Source: Flavobacterium ginsengisoli
Lineage (GTDB): Bacteria > Bacteroidota > Bacteroidia > Flavobacteriales > Flavobacteriaceae
DNA: 64,000 nt
Reading direction: 5' to 3'
Assembly: GCF_029625315.1 (NCBI RefSeq)
Contig: NZ_CP121110.1
Location: 4,492,501 to 4,556,500, forward strand
Shown: piece by piece, positions 46,273 to 55,434 of the stretch
Layout: every line of letters starts with the position of its first letter
How positions within the stretch are numbered: the stretch's first letter is position 1
Notes under the pieces: model-generated
Databases searched by the model: none
What the model saw: the letters and a program-made list of their open reading frames with translations, nothing else
What the model was told of the DNA's origin: nothing
Made by a program: the position numbers and the translations under genes

Positions 46273-46527
46273 ATGAAAAAAGGAATTCACCCAGAAAATT
46301 ACAGATTAGTTGCATTTAAAGACATGTCTAACGATGAGGTTTTTATCACTAAATCTACTGCAGATACAAGAGAAACAATTGAAGTTGACGGAGTTGAGTA
46401 TCCAGTTGTAAAAATGGAGATTTCTAGAACATCTCACCCATTTTATACTGGTAAATCTAAACTTATCGATACTGCAGGACGTATTGATAAATTCAAAACT
46501 AAATACGCTAAACACGCTAAAAAATAA
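46273..46527 (+). CDS. rpmE2: Ribosomal protein L31, type B
   Basis: 84 residues, [20 protein letters not shown] then [20 protein letters not shown]. It lacks the CxxC zinc motif of type A L31, which marks it as the zinc-free type B form. Its own promoter (46126-46155) and terminator (46547-46578) make it a single-gene unit, divergent from DUF4199. Confidence 0.96.
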   Translation: MKKGIHPENYRLVAFKDMSNDEVFITKSTADTRETIEVDGVEYPVVKMEISRTSHPFYTGKSKLIDTAGRIDKFKTKYAKHAKK

Positions 46528-46546
46528 TAGCTGTTTTACATTATAC

Positions 46547-46578
46547 AAAAGCCTTCCAAACTCTGGAAGGCTTTTTTT
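46547..46578 (+). terminator. Terminator of rpmE2
   Basis: Perfect stem AAAGCCTTCCA/TGGAAGGCTTT (core 46551-46558 with 46564-46571), then seven T. Confidence 0.9.
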
Positions 46579-46610
46579 ATGCGTTAAATATTACTTTCCG
46601 TTAATATGGT

Positions 46611-46644
46611 TTTGAATTAAAACAGTAAAATATTTGTAACTTTG
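46611..46644 (+). promoter_or_regulatory. Promoter of the GlmU-like gene
   Basis: TTTG (46611-46614), 22 bases, TAACTTTG (46637-46644). Confidence 0.5.
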
Positions 46645-46688
46645 AAGCCAGGTAACCAAATCAAATTTTAACAAACACTCAATTATTT

Positions 46689-47864
46689 ATGAACTACATT
46701 CTTTTCGACGGTCCCGTTCGGAATGCTTTATTACCTTTTACTTTTACTAGACCTGTAGCTGATATTTTAGTCGGAATTATGACGATTCGCCAGAAATGGG
46801 AAAAATACCTAGGTTCGACAATCACTACCATAACAGAGGAATATTTATCGGAGAAATTTCCAATGGTCGAATTAGAAGAAAACGTAATGATCAATGCAGC
46901 GTATTTGCCAAATGATGCTCTTGCAGAGATGGTTTCTAATTTAACAGAAAACCAAGCAATCTTTAAAGGCGAAGATGTAATTGCATTTTTTGCAAGCGAA
47001 AATCAGGAAGAAGTCGATTTTGATTCTTATGAAATTATTCAATACAACGAAGATTGTATAACAATCGAACATACTTGGGATATTTTCTCTAAAAATGATG
47101 CCGCAATCCGTCAGGATTTTAAGTACTTGACTGAAGATCGCACTTCGCGACCAATTCCTAAAAGTGTAAATGTAATAGCACCAGAAAATATTTTTATCGA
47201 AGAAGGAGCAAAATTAGAGTTCGTAACTTTAAATGCTTCAACGGGTCCTATATATATAGGTAAAAATGCTGAAATTATGGAAGGAACTGTAATTCGAGGG
47301 CCATTTGCTTTATGCGAAAACGCTATGGTAAAAATGTCGGCTAAGGTTTATGGGGCAACAACTGTTGGGCCAGGATCTAGAATAGGCGGCGAGGTTAAAA
47401 ACTCAGTTCTTTTTGCTAATTCTAACAAAGGACACGAAGGGTTTTTAGGTGATTCTGTTTTAGGAGAATGGTGCAATATCGGTGCAGATTCTAACAACTC
47501 GAACCTAAAAAACAACTACGAAGAAGTAAAATTATGGAGCTACGAAACAGAAGGTTTTGCTAAAACAGGACTTCAGTTTTGCGGTTTAATGATGGGAGAT
47601 CATAGTAAATGCGGAATCAACACTATGTTTAATACAGGAACTGTTGTTGGTGTAAGCGCTAATATTTTCGGAAGCGGATTCCCTCGCAATTTTGTTCCAA
47701 GTTTTTCTTGGGGTGGCGCGGCAGGATTTACAACTTATGTGACTAAAAAAGCTTTTGAAACTGCAAGGTTGGTGATGAGTCGAAGAAATATAGAGTTTGA
47801 TGCAACAGAAGTCGCAATTATGGAGCATATTTTTGAAGAAACTAAAAAATGGAGAAAAGACTAA
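46689..47864 (+). CDS. GlmU-like sugar nucleotidyltransferase family protein
   Basis: 391 residues with start MNYILFDGPVRNALLPFTF, then a C-terminal left-handed beta-helix (IYIGKNAEIMEGTVIRGPF and GGEVKNSVLFANSNKGH, hexapeptide repeats). It lacks the usual N-terminal LAAGxGTRM nucleotidyltransferase loop, so it is not a normal GlmU; members of this Bacteroidota family are annotated as putative sugar nucleotidyltransferases. The substrate is unknown. Followed by a terminator and a repeat cluster. Confidence 0.85.
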   Translation: MNYILFDGPVRNALLPFTFTRPVADILVGIMTIRQKWEKYLGSTITTITEEYLSEKFPMVELEENVMINAAYLPNDALAEMVSNLTENQAIFKGEDVIAFFASENQEEVDFDSYEIIQYNEDCITIEHTWDIFSKNDAAIRQDFKYLTEDRTSRPIPKSVNVIAPENIFIEEGAKLEFVTLNASTGPIYIGKNAEIMEGTVIRGPFALCENAMVKMSAKVYGATTVGPGSRIGGEVKNSVLFANSNKGHEGFLGDSVLGEWCNIGADSNNSNLKNNYEEVKLWSYETEGFAKTGLQFCGLMMGDHSKCGINTMFNTGTVVGVSANIFGSGFPRNFVPSFSWGGAAGFTTYVTKKAFETARLVMSRRNIEFDATEVAIMEHIFEETKKWRKD

Positions 47865-47900
47865 TTAGATAATTGGTCAATTTGACAATGAGATAATTTT
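47863..47900 (+). repeat. Left arm of 38-bp inverted repeat enclosing the PepSY-like gene
   Basis: Its reverse complement matches 48583-48620 at 34 of 38 positions. It begins in the stop of the GlmU-like gene. Confidence 0.75.
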
Positions 47901-47903
47901 TGT

Positions 47904-47934
47904 AACCCGACAGGTTTTAGAGACTTGTCGGGTT
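47904..47934 (+). terminator. Terminator of the GlmU-like gene
   Basis: 9-bp stem AACCCGACA/TGTCGGGTT (47904-47912 with 47926-47934), then T-rich tract. Confidence 0.75.
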
Positions 47935-47944
47935 TATTTTTTTC

Positions 47945-48002
47945 AGCCACAGATTAAAATTAAAAAGATCAAAAAATCTGTGGAATCCTATAATCTGTGG
48001 CT
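47945..48002. repeat. AGCCACAGATTA palindrome
   Basis: 12-base perfect arms at 47945-47956 and 47991-48002, with a further AATCTGTGG copy in between; same family as 22566, 39435 and 40593. It can act as terminator of the PepSY-like gene. Confidence 0.72.
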
Positions 48003-48007
48003 AAAAA

Positions 48008-48451
48008 TTATTTGTCAATCTTAATAAAATCTTCTTTCAGGTTGAATTTTAATTCTAAACCGTTAGTAAGTTTCGCTTCATAACCAGAACTTCCAATTTC
48101 TAATTTGGTTACTTTTTCCTTAGGAAAGTTTGATTTGATGTAAGAAGCAATTTTTTTAGGAACAATAGATTTTGGAATTTTAGAGCTATTGCCGTCAACT
48201 TCTTTCCAGTTTCCTTTTTTATCGAATTCAATTTTTATTTCATCTCCAAACTTAACTTTGTATTCTGTAGAAAGAATTTCTTTGTCTTCTAATATGTAGC
48301 TCGGTTTTTTTGAGCCAAAATGCGTCTTTAAAAAAGCTTGAGCATTTGCTGGTAAAGCTTCTTTTTTGATTACAGTTTTTTGTGCATTTGCAGAAAGTCC
48401 AAATATTAATCCTGCAATTAAGTAAATAGTCAGTTTTAATTTCGTTTTCAT
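48008..48451 (-). CDS. PepSY-like secreted protein
   Basis: 147 residues from ATG 48451 (MKTKLKLTIYLIAGLIFGLSANAQ as signal peptide; a longer frame from 48481 is less likely). Two repeats of the PepSY-like (DUF2874) type: LPANAQAFLKTHFGSKKPSY to YKVKFGDEIKIEFDKKGNW and IPKKIASYIKSNF-type segment (VPKKIASYIKSNFPKE) to LTNGLELKFNLKED. Family members are periplasmic and of unknown function. The gene lies inside a 38-bp inverted repeat. Confidence 0.83.
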   Translation of the reverse strand: MKTKLKLTIYLIAGLIFGLSANAQKTVIKKEALPANAQAFLKTHFGSKKPSYILEDKEILSTEYKVKFGDEIKIEFDKKGNWKEVDGNSSKIPKSIVPKKIASYIKSNFPKEKVTKLEIGSSGYEAKLTNGLELKFNLKEDFIKIDK

Positions 48452-48582
48452 ATTTTGCTGATTTTTAAAATTATAGTACAAGGTAAGATTAAAAAATTGA
48501 AATATGAGAAAACCATTTGGGTTTCGTTTGTCGCGATTTAGGTATTATTTAAGAGGTCAGATTATCTAATTGACACATTTTC

Positions 48583-48620
48583 AAAATTATCTAATTTTCA
48601 AATTGCCTAATTATCTAATT
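48583..48620 (+). repeat. Right arm of 38-bp inverted repeat
   Basis: Pairs with 47863-47900 (34 of 38). It contains TTG (48603-48605), the -33 box of the following promoter. A shorter ATTATCTAATT copy precedes it at about 48561. Confidence 0.75.
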
Positions 48621-48632
48621 AAATTATCTTTG
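48603..48632 (+). promoter_or_regulatory. Promoter of the ABC-F gene
   Basis: TTG (48603-48605), exactly 19 bases, TATCTTTG (48625-48632): an ideal Bacteroidota promoter. Confidence 0.75.
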
Positions 48633-48695
48633 CAAGACGAAAAAAATGGGTAGTCTACTAAACGATTAACCGATTAAACAAATTAACAAAGACAA

Positions 48696-50330
48696 ATGAT
48701 TACAGTTAACGATATTTCGGTTCAGTTTGGCGGAACTACACTTTTTAGCGATGTTTCTTTTGCTATAAATGAAAATGATAAAATTGCCCTTATGGGTAAA
48801 AATGGTGCGGGAAAATCTACACTTTTAAAGATAATTGCTGGTGTAAATAAACCTTCAACAGGAAGCATTTCGTCTCCAAAAGAAGCTGTAATTGCTTACT
48901 TGCCACAGCATTTGCTTACTGAAGATGGCGCAACAGTGATGGAAGAAGCATCTAAAGCGTTCAGTGAGATTTTTACAATGAAAGCAGAGATAGATGAAAT
49001 CAATGAGCAATTGACAGTTCGTACTGATTATGAAAGTGATGAATACATGAAATTAATCGAAAGAGTTTCTGACTTAAGCGAGAAATTTTATGCTATTGAA
49101 GAAGTGAATTACGAAGCTGAAGTTGAGAAAATTCTAATTGGTTTAGGTTTTGAGCGTGAAGATTTCGCACGTCAAACTTCAGAATTTTCAGGAGGATGGA
49201 GAATGCGTATTGAGTTGGCTAAGATTTTGTTGAGAAAACCAGATTTGATTTTGCTAGATGAGCCTACTAACCACATGGATATTGAAAGTATTCAATGGTT
49301 AGAAGATTTCTTATTGACTCAAGCAAAAGCAGTTGTGGTAATCTCGCACGATAGAGCGTTTGTAGATAATATTACAAACCGAACTATCGAAGTTACGATG
49401 GGAAGAATTTACGATTACAAAGCGAAATATACTCATTATTTAGAATTAAGAAAAGACCGCCGTATCCATCAGCAGAAAGCGTATGATGAACAACAGAAAA
49501 TGATTGCTGAAAATCGTGCTTTTATTGAGCGTTTCAGAGGAACATTTTCTAAAACAGATGCAGTTCAGTCTCGTGTCAAAATGCTTGAGAAACTTGAAAT
49601 AGTAGAGGTTGATGAAGTTGATACATCTGCATTGCGTTTAAAATTCCCGCCAGCGGCACGTTCTGGTCAATATCCTGTTATTGTAAAAGAAATGTCTAAA
49701 GCTTACGGAGATCACGTAGTTTTTAAAGATGCAAACATCGTAATCGAACGCGGACAAAAAGTGGCTTTTGTTGGAAAAAATGGTGAAGGTAAATCGACAA
49801 TGATTAAAGCAATCATGAAAGAAATTGGCGTTGATTCTGGAAGTGTTGAAATCGGTCATAATGCGCAAATCGGATATTTTGCTCAAAATCAAGCGGCATT
49901 ATTAGATGAAAATGCTACAATTTTTGAAACAATTGATAGTATTGCGGTTGGAGATATTAGAACGCAGATCAAAAATATTTTAGGCGCTTTCATGTTTCAA
50001 GGAGATGATATTACAAAGAAAGTAAAAGTGCTTTCTGGAGGTGAAAAAACGCGTTTGGCAATGATTAAATTATTGTTGGAGCCAGTAAACTTGTTGATTC
50101 TGGATGAGCCTTCAAATCACTTGGATATGAAAACCAAAGACATTATTAAAGATGCTTTACGTGATTTTGATGGAACTTTAATCTTAGTTTCTCACGACCG
50201 TGATTTCCTTGACGGATTAGCTACTAAAGTTTTCGAATTCGGGAATAAAAGGGTTAAAGAGCATTTTGAGGATGTAGCTGGTTTCTTAGCACACAAGAAA
50301 ATGGATTCTATGAGAGAAATAGAGAAATAG
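48696..50330 (+). CDS. ABC-F family ATPase
   Basis: 544 residues, two ABC domains and no membrane helices. First domain: GKNGAGKST, FSGGWRMRIELAK, LILLDEPTNHMD. Second: GKNGEGKST, LSGGEKTRLAMIK, LLILDEPSNHLD. The linker between (RKDRRIHQQKAYDEQQKMIA) is the P-site tRNA-interaction motif of ABC-F translation factors. It most likely acts on stalled ribosomes; Uup/YheS type rather than antibiotic-resistance type by general form, but the subfamily is not certain. Confidence 0.93.
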   Translation: MITVNDISVQFGGTTLFSDVSFAINENDKIALMGKNGAGKSTLLKIIAGVNKPSTGSISSPKEAVIAYLPQHLLTEDGATVMEEASKAFSEIFTMKAEIDEINEQLTVRTDYESDEYMKLIERVSDLSEKFYAIEEVNYEAEVEKILIGLGFEREDFARQTSEFSGGWRMRIELAKILLRKPDLILLDEPTNHMDIESIQWLEDFLLTQAKAVVVISHDRAFVDNITNRTIEVTMGRIYDYKAKYTHYLELRKDRRIHQQKAYDEQQKMIAENRAFIERFRGTFSKTDAVQSRVKMLEKLEIVEVDEVDTSALRLKFPPAARSGQYPVIVKEMSKAYGDHVVFKDANIVIERGQKVAFVGKNGEGKSTMIKAIMKEIGVDSGSVEIGHNAQIGYFAQNQAALLDENATIFETIDSIAVGDIRTQIKNILGAFMFQGDDITKKVKVLSGGEKTRLAMIKLLLEPVNLLILDEPSNHLDMKTKDIIKDALRDFDGTLILVSHDRDFLDGLATKVFEFGNKRVKEHFEDVAGFLAHKKMDSMREIEK

Positions 50331-50351
50331 TATCTTTTCAATAAAAAAATT

Positions 50352-50388
50352 AAAGGGCATAAGTTTCATTACTTGTGCCTTTTTTTTT
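50352..50388 (+). terminator. Terminator of ABC-F gene
   Basis: Stem AAAGG-CATAAGT / ACTTGTGCCTTT with a bulge, then eight T. Confidence 0.75.
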
Positions 50389-50566
50389 GCTGTAATATTA
50401 ATAACAGTATTTTAATGCAATTTTTTTTACATAAAATCTCTTTTTTTGTTATTTTAGTATTCCCATTTCGCATTGACTATAAGCAGTTAAGTTTTTTGAT
50501 CTCAAGAATAAAGAGCTGATTTTTAAATCACTATATAAGCATTACTGTTTCATTTAATTTAAGCCT

Positions 50567-51721
50567 ATGAATAAAAGTCTACTAATGCCATTTTTGTTCC
50601 TTTTCCTTACAGCTCCATTTTTTTTGCATGCCCAAGGAGATTTGAATCAGGGAGCTGATAAAAAAGAAACCGAAGAAGTAAAATATCCGCAATTTCAATT
50701 AAAAGGCCTTCTTCAAGCAAGATATTTAGAGAGTTTTGGAGATAATGTAGACGTTTTAGGAACGCATCATTCAACAGGAGATGCAGTTCAAAGCTCTTTT
50801 GATATAAAAAGAATGCGTGTCGGATTGAATACCAAATTAAGCGAAACTACAGAAATTGTAATTCTGGTCAATTTAGCCGATTTTAAATCAGATCCAAAAG
50901 GTAAAGTTCTGGAGAATGCCTACGGAAAATATACTTTTAATAAATATATAGCCTTAACAGGAGGGCAGTTTCGACCTGCCTTTGGTATTGAGGAGCTTGT
51001 TCCTGTAGATATTATTAAATCTTTCGATTTTTCAAATCAGTATTATGAATTTGGAAAAAATGGATGGACAAGTTTTCAGATAGGAGCATCGGCAACAGGA
51101 GCTTTTGATGTAGGGAAAATTCCAGTGAATTATGCTGTTTCGATTTTAAATGGAAATGGAAAAAATACGGAAATGGATAAAGACAACGGAAAACAGTATT
51201 CTTCAAGATGGGTTTTTGGTTTGTCAAAAGAACATAAAATTAATCTAGGTTTAAATGGAGGTTTCGGAAAAGTCTTTAAAGAAGATGTTTTTGCATTTGG
51301 AGCCGATATTACCAGCGATTTTAAATTGACCGATAAACTTAGTTTTGATTTACAGATAGAATTTAAGCAAGGAACAAACCATAATTTATATTATTCTTTA
51401 CCAGTTGAGGCTCGAACAGACAATGTAGCCGATTATCAAATGCGAGGAATATATTTTCTGCCAAATTTTAGATACGAGATAAATTACAATAAACTTACAG
51501 CGCTTGAAGTATCTTGTCGCTATGAATCTTTTGATCCGAGTTACAAAATCGATTCAAATGTTCGAAAAACTTACACGCCAATGGTTAGTTTAGAATTCGG
51601 AAAATCGTACACAGGCCGTATCGAAATGGGATTTGAAATTGACAGATTTGATAAAAGTATTCCAGATACATCAACCTATAACGATAACCTGTTTTTAATT
51701 CAATTGCGACTTAGAATTTAA
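50567..51721 (+). CDS. Phosphate-selective porin O/P-like outer-membrane protein
   Basis: 384 residues: signal peptide MNKSLLMPFLFLFLTAPFFLHAQ, then PQFQLKGLLQARYLESFG, IKRMRVGLNTKLSETTEI and ALTGGQFRPAFGIEELVP, typical of OprO/OprP-like 16-strand porins, with C-terminal LFLIQLRLRI. It lets anions through the outer membrane. The SLC13 inner-membrane transporter starts 20 bases on, so the two probably act in series on one anion. Confidence 0.87.
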   Translation: MNKSLLMPFLFLFLTAPFFLHAQGDLNQGADKKETEEVKYPQFQLKGLLQARYLESFGDNVDVLGTHHSTGDAVQSSFDIKRMRVGLNTKLSETTEIVILVNLADFKSDPKGKVLENAYGKYTFNKYIALTGGQFRPAFGIEELVPVDIIKSFDFSNQYYEFGKNGWTSFQIGASATGAFDVGKIPVNYAVSILNGNGKNTEMDKDNGKQYSSRWVFGLSKEHKINLGLNGGFGKVFKEDVFAFGADITSDFKLTDKLSFDLQIEFKQGTNHNLYYSLPVEARTDNVADYQMRGIYFLPNFRYEINYNKLTALEVSCRYESFDPSYKIDSNVRKTYTPMVSLEFGKSYTGRIEMGFEIDRFDKSIPDTSTYNDNLFLIQLRLRI

Positions 51722-51741
51722 TTCACTTAATTTTTGTTTTT

Positions 51742-53173
51742 ATGAAAGAAGTAAAAATTCCTCAGACTTTAATTACGCTGGCAGTTTTAGTTGCCATTTG
51801 GTTTATTCCAGCGCCAGAAGGTGTTGTTCCAGAAGCTTGGCATTTATTTGCCATTTTCGTGGCTACTATTTTAGGAATCATCTTAAAAGCGGCTCCAATG
51901 GGAACTATGTGTATGATAGCAATTGCTTTAACGGCAATGTCTCAGGTTTTGGCTCCTGGAGATCCTGGAAAGTCGATAACAATGGCATTAAGAGGATTTG
52001 GCGATAAAGTAATCTGGCTGATCGGAATTTCGTTTTTCATTGCACGAGGATTTATAAAAACAGGTCTTGGAAATAGAATTGCTTTTCTATTCATAAAAAT
52101 ATTCGGAAAAAGTTCTCTTGGACTAGCTTATGGTTTAGGATTGGCAGATTTGGTTTTAGCGCCAGCTGTTCCGAGTAATACCGCTAGAGGAGGAGGAATC
52201 GTTTATCCGATTATGAAATCAATGTCGATGAGTTTTGGCTCAATGCCCGATAAACCAGAAACACATAGAAAGCTCGGAGCATATTTAACTTTGAATAGTT
52301 ATAATATGAATTTGATTGCATCTTCTATGTTTTTAACAGGAACGGCAAGTAACCCTATGTGCCAGAAATTTGCACTTAATTTAGGGATAAAAATAACTTG
52401 GATGTCTTGGGCAGCAGCAGCGATTGTTCCAGGATTATGTGCTTTTATTGTAATTCCTTTTGTTTTGTATAAAATCTATCCGCCAGAATTAAAGAAAACC
52501 GGTGATGCGCCACAGCTTGCCATGCAGAAATTGAAAGAAATGGGTGCCATTACAAGAGACGAATGGATGATGTTGCTGACATTTTTTATTCTGCTTTTCT
52601 TGTGGATGACGGGAGATTTGTTTTCTATTGATGCTACAACAACAGCTTTTATCGGATTAGTGATTTTGCTCTTAACTTCAGTTTTAACTTGGGAAGATGT
52701 AAAAGCCGAAAAAGGAGCTTGGGACACTATTGTGTGGTTTTCTGTTTTGGTAATGATGGCGAGTTCGCTTAACGAATTAGGTTTTATAGCGTGGTTCAGT
52801 GACTTGGTAAAAGCGCAAATTGGCGGATTAAGCTGGCAAATGGCTTTTCCGATTATTATATTGGTTTATTTCTTTAGTCATTACCTTTTTGCAAGTGCAA
52901 CTGCGCACGTTGCGAGCAATGTACGCAGCCTTGCTTGGTGTTGGGGTTTCGCTTGGAATTCCAGGACTATTGCTCGCATTTATGCTTGGTTTTGTCGGAT
53001 CTCTTTACGGAACTTTAACTCATTATGGTCACGGTCCGGCACCCGTATTTTTCGGGAGCGGCTACGTTGACCTAAAGAGCTGGTGGGTCAAAGGGCTTAT
53101 AACCGGTTTGGTTATGCTCTTAATTTATATGGTAATTGGAGGATTATGGCTCCGACTTATTGGATATTTTTAA
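51742..53173 (+). CDS. SLC13/DASS anion symporter, frameshifted
   Basis: Ten or more membrane helices; LAPAVPSNTARGGGIVYPI carries the first SNT substrate/sodium motif and SATAHVAAMYAALLGVGV the second, conserved TAHV form. The frame breaks at 52914. Removing one G from TGCGAGCA restores HVAAMYAALL and one 476-residue protein ending GGLWLRLIGYF. DASS proteins bring in dicarboxylates or sulfate with sodium or protons. Downstream of an anion-selective porin. Its stop overlaps the convergent GNAT stop by four bases. Confidence 0.92.
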
Positions 53174-53472
53174 ATTCTAATTCCAGGAGGAAGTAGTTCT
53201 TTATATCTAGGATTTTTTTTAAAAAACGAAACAATTTTTGGGTGAATAGGAACTACTCTGTAATTTTTTTCAGAACTTAAGTCTAAAACATTTTTAAGTA
53301 AAGTGTTAATTGTTTCTTCGTTTTCGTACGAATCAGGCTTTTTGATTTTGGTTAAGAAGATTTTTTTCTCTTGAAATTGATACTCAACTGCTAACATTCC
53401 TTCAGGGATGACAGTTTCGAATTGGCGTGCAAATGTGTTGTCTTTGATTTCCATAGTTACAGATGTTTCCAT
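53170..53472 (-). CDS. YjdJ-type GNAT domain protein
   Basis: 100 residues. MLAVEYQFQEKKIFLTKIKKP and the ending YRVVPIHPKIVSFFKKNPRY resemble the short YjdJ/NATD1 GNAT fold, in which VxPxCPYVxxYxxxHPEY is the closing motif. The acetyl-CoA loop (usually QGKG-like) is not evident here, so activity is doubtful. Convergent with the SLC13 gene. Confidence 0.68.
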   Translation of the reverse strand: METSVTMEIKDNTFARQFETVIPEGMLAVEYQFQEKKIFLTKIKKPDSYENEETINTLLKNVLDLSSEKNYRVVPIHPKIVSFFKKNPRYKELLPPGIRI

Positions 53473-53764
53473 AGTAATTTCTTGTTAGGTTATTGGTAAA
53501 TAGTGAATTTGGGCCCCAAAACATTCTTGAAAGAAAATTCTTTATAAGGTTTAAAATCAAAAAATATTTGGAAATGCAAAGGTAATCATTTGATTTTCAA
53601 TATTGAATTATTTTTTGCAACTATAAAGTTTAAGTTATTGTTTCAAAGTTTTATTTTTTTCGAATCTCTGTAAAATAGGTCTGAAATTTGATTATCATGA
53701 TATTAAAAAAAGTAACTTTATTTTTTTAGAATAAATGTATTAATGGTAATTTCATTTTAATGTT
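53473..53764. other. Intergenic stretch, no gene seen
   Basis: 292 AT-rich bases between divergent genes. No hairpin or repeat noted; promoters should be here, but none is convincing. Confidence 0.35.
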
Positions 53765-54421
53765 ATGAGTAAAATTCCAGTTTATTTTATGCCAGGTTTG
53801 GCGGCGAGTTCATCTATTTTTGAAAGAATAAAATTGGATGAAACTGTTTTTGAAATGCATCTTTTGGAATGGGAAATTCCGAATCCGAAAGAATCTTTAT
53901 CTGATTATGCGCTTCGAATTAGTAAAAATATAAAAGATGAAAATCCTGTTTTAATTGGAGTTTCTTTTGGCGGAATTCTAGTGCAGGAAATTTCTAAACA
54001 TATAAAAACACGAAAAGTAATTATTATATCGAGCGTTCGAAGCAATCTGGAATTTCCGAGAAGAATGAAAATAGGAAAGACTACTAAAGCTTATAAGTTA
54101 ATCCCGATGCAATTAATTTTAAATATTGAAAAATTGGCTAAATTTTCTTTTGGCGAAAAGGTTAATAAGAGGATTAAATTATACGAGAAATTTTTATCTG
54201 TGCGCGATTTAGGTTATCTGCAATGGGCTGTAGAAAGTGTAATTCTATGGGATCGCGATAAAATTGATGAAAATGTAGTACATATTCACGGAGATAAAGA
54301 TGATGTTTTTCCGATTAAATATATTGATAAATGCATTTTAGTTAAAGGAGGAACTCATATTATGATTCTCAATAAGTATAAATGGCTGAATGAGAATTTG
54401 CCTTCGATAATTTTGGAATAA
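53765..54421 (+). CDS. Alpha/beta hydrolase
   Basis: 218 residues. VYFMPGLAASSSIFERI, then LIGVSFGGILVQEISK with the GxSxG nucleophile serine (about residue 74), VVHIHGDKDDVFPI with the acid and KGGTHIMIL with the histidine, a full triad. Cytoplasmic, substrate unknown. Confidence 0.83.
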   Translation: MSKIPVYFMPGLAASSSIFERIKLDETVFEMHLLEWEIPNPKESLSDYALRISKNIKDENPVLIGVSFGGILVQEISKHIKTRKVIIISSVRSNLEFPRRMKIGKTTKAYKLIPMQLILNIEKLAKFSFGEKVNKRIKLYEKFLSVRDLGYLQWAVESVILWDRDKIDENVVHIHGDKDDVFPIKYIDKCILVKGGTHIMILNKYKWLNENLPSIILE

Positions 54422-54469
54422 AATTCCAATTTTTAAATTCCAAATTCCAATACTTTGAGGATTTGTAAT

Positions 54470-54498
54470 CTTTGTTAAAGTTTTAAACTTATACAAAG
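54470..54498. repeat. CTTTGT/ACAAAG hairpin repeat
   Basis: 29 bases, 25 matching the repeat at 23623-23651. Lies with the REP copy at 54528 in the 328-base gap 54422-54749, which holds no gene. Confidence 0.6.
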
Positions 54499-54527
54499 AT
54501 GTATTTAAGAAAATGTGCAAGCAATCT

Positions 54528-54631
54528 TGTCATTTCGAGCGTAGCGAGAAATCTTCGCAAGTAGCTCGACAAAGATTGGTAATTTACTTTGCGGAGTTTC
54601 TTGCGGAGATTCCTCGTTCCTCGGGATGACA
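54528..54631. repeat. REP-like element, second copy
   Basis: 104 bases starting TGTCATTTCGAGCG and ending CTCGGGATGACA; arms pair imperfectly. Related to the 102-base copy at 19699-19800 in its outer arm and overall size. Confidence 0.72.
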
Positions 54632-54694
54632 AACTATATGGAAAATCTTTAGTGGAGAATAAATCTGAAATCTAAATTCAATAATCTACAATAA

Positions 54695-54730
54695 AAAAAT
54701 CCCAAACTCCTTTTGGAATTTGGGATTTTT
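54695..54730 (-). terminator. Terminator of the TPR-like gene
   Basis: Stem AAATCCCAAA/TTTGGGATTT (54698-54707 with 54719-54728) with T-run on the minus strand. Confidence 0.8.
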
Positions 54731-54749
54731 AATATTGTAATTTAGAAAA

Positions 54750-55265
54750 TTAGATTTTCTTCATTTGTTCTTTCATCATCGTGATTTGCTCTTTCAGCAT
54801 GCCTTGCTTGTCTAATTTTTTAGCTTCGTTAAGTAAATTAGTCGCTTCCAATTTTCTTCTGCGTGACATTGCAACTCCCGCAAGGTTTAATTTAGCTACT
54901 GCTAAATCCATATCCATTGATAGTCCAAGTTCGATTGCTTTTTTGAAATGTTTCTCTGCTTGGTTAATATTGGTTTGAGATAACATAATGCCTTGTAAGT
55001 AATTTAAGTATCCTTGCTGTTTTCTTACTAATGCACCTTCTGGATTTTTGATATATGATAACCATTTATTAGCCCCTGCAAAGTCTTGTTTTCTTAATTT
55101 AAGGAAAGCTAAAAGGATAAATTCGTTTTTAAAATAAAGAAAAATTGGAATTGCAGTCAGTAAGATAAGGAATATACCATTCCCAATATTACTCTCTGTA
55201 AATTGCCAAATGCCCGCCACTACAAGAAGTCCGGCCAAAATAAGTTTAATATTCTTGTGAAACAT
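54750..55265 (-). CDS. Membrane-anchored TPR-like protein
   Basis: 171 residues: two membrane helices (MFHKNIKLILAGLLVVAGIW, GIFLILLTAIPIFLYFK) and a cytosolic region with two TPR-type helical pairs (GYLNYLQGIMLSQTNINQAE, LAVAKLNLAGVAMSRRRKLE), then a charged end. The family name is not known to me; similar proteins are common in Flavobacteriia. Divergent from rpmH. Confidence 0.72.
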   Translation of the reverse strand: MFHKNIKLILAGLLVVAGIWQFTESNIGNGIFLILLTAIPIFLYFKNEFILLAFLKLRKQDFAGANKWLSYIKNPEGALVRKQQGYLNYLQGIMLSQTNINQAEKHFKKAIELGLSMDMDLAVAKLNLAGVAMSRRRKLEATNLLNEAKKLDKQGMLKEQITMMKEQMKKI

Positions 55266-55329
55266 AATTATTGTAAATTTGTGATTGCAAAGATAGTAAA
55301 AGGAATTAAAAATATTTTTATAAAAGTGC

Positions 55330-55359
55330 TTGCCAGAAAAAAAAGTCTTTGTATATTTG
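55330..55359 (+). promoter_or_regulatory. Promoter of rpmH
   Basis: TTG (55330-55332), exactly 19 bases, TATATTTG (55352-55359). An exact match to the Bacteroidota housekeeping promoter, 75 bases before the rpmH ATG. Confidence 0.8.
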
Positions 55360-55434
55360 CACTCGGTTTTTGAACAACGATATCCAAAACCAAATAAACG
55401 AGTTAATAGATACCATTTTTAAAGATACAAAGCA

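Noticed and set aside
46028..46315. N-terminal extension of the DUF4199 protein
   Set aside because: It is Phe/Lys-rich without a family match and overlaps the rpmE2 promoter; MDVKVSPAKSG at 46027 is the likely start.
52970..52985. Another indel in SLC13 at TGCTCGCA (the reverse of TGCGAGCA)
   Set aside because: The frame through it reads normally (GLLLAFMLGF), so this occurrence is genuine.
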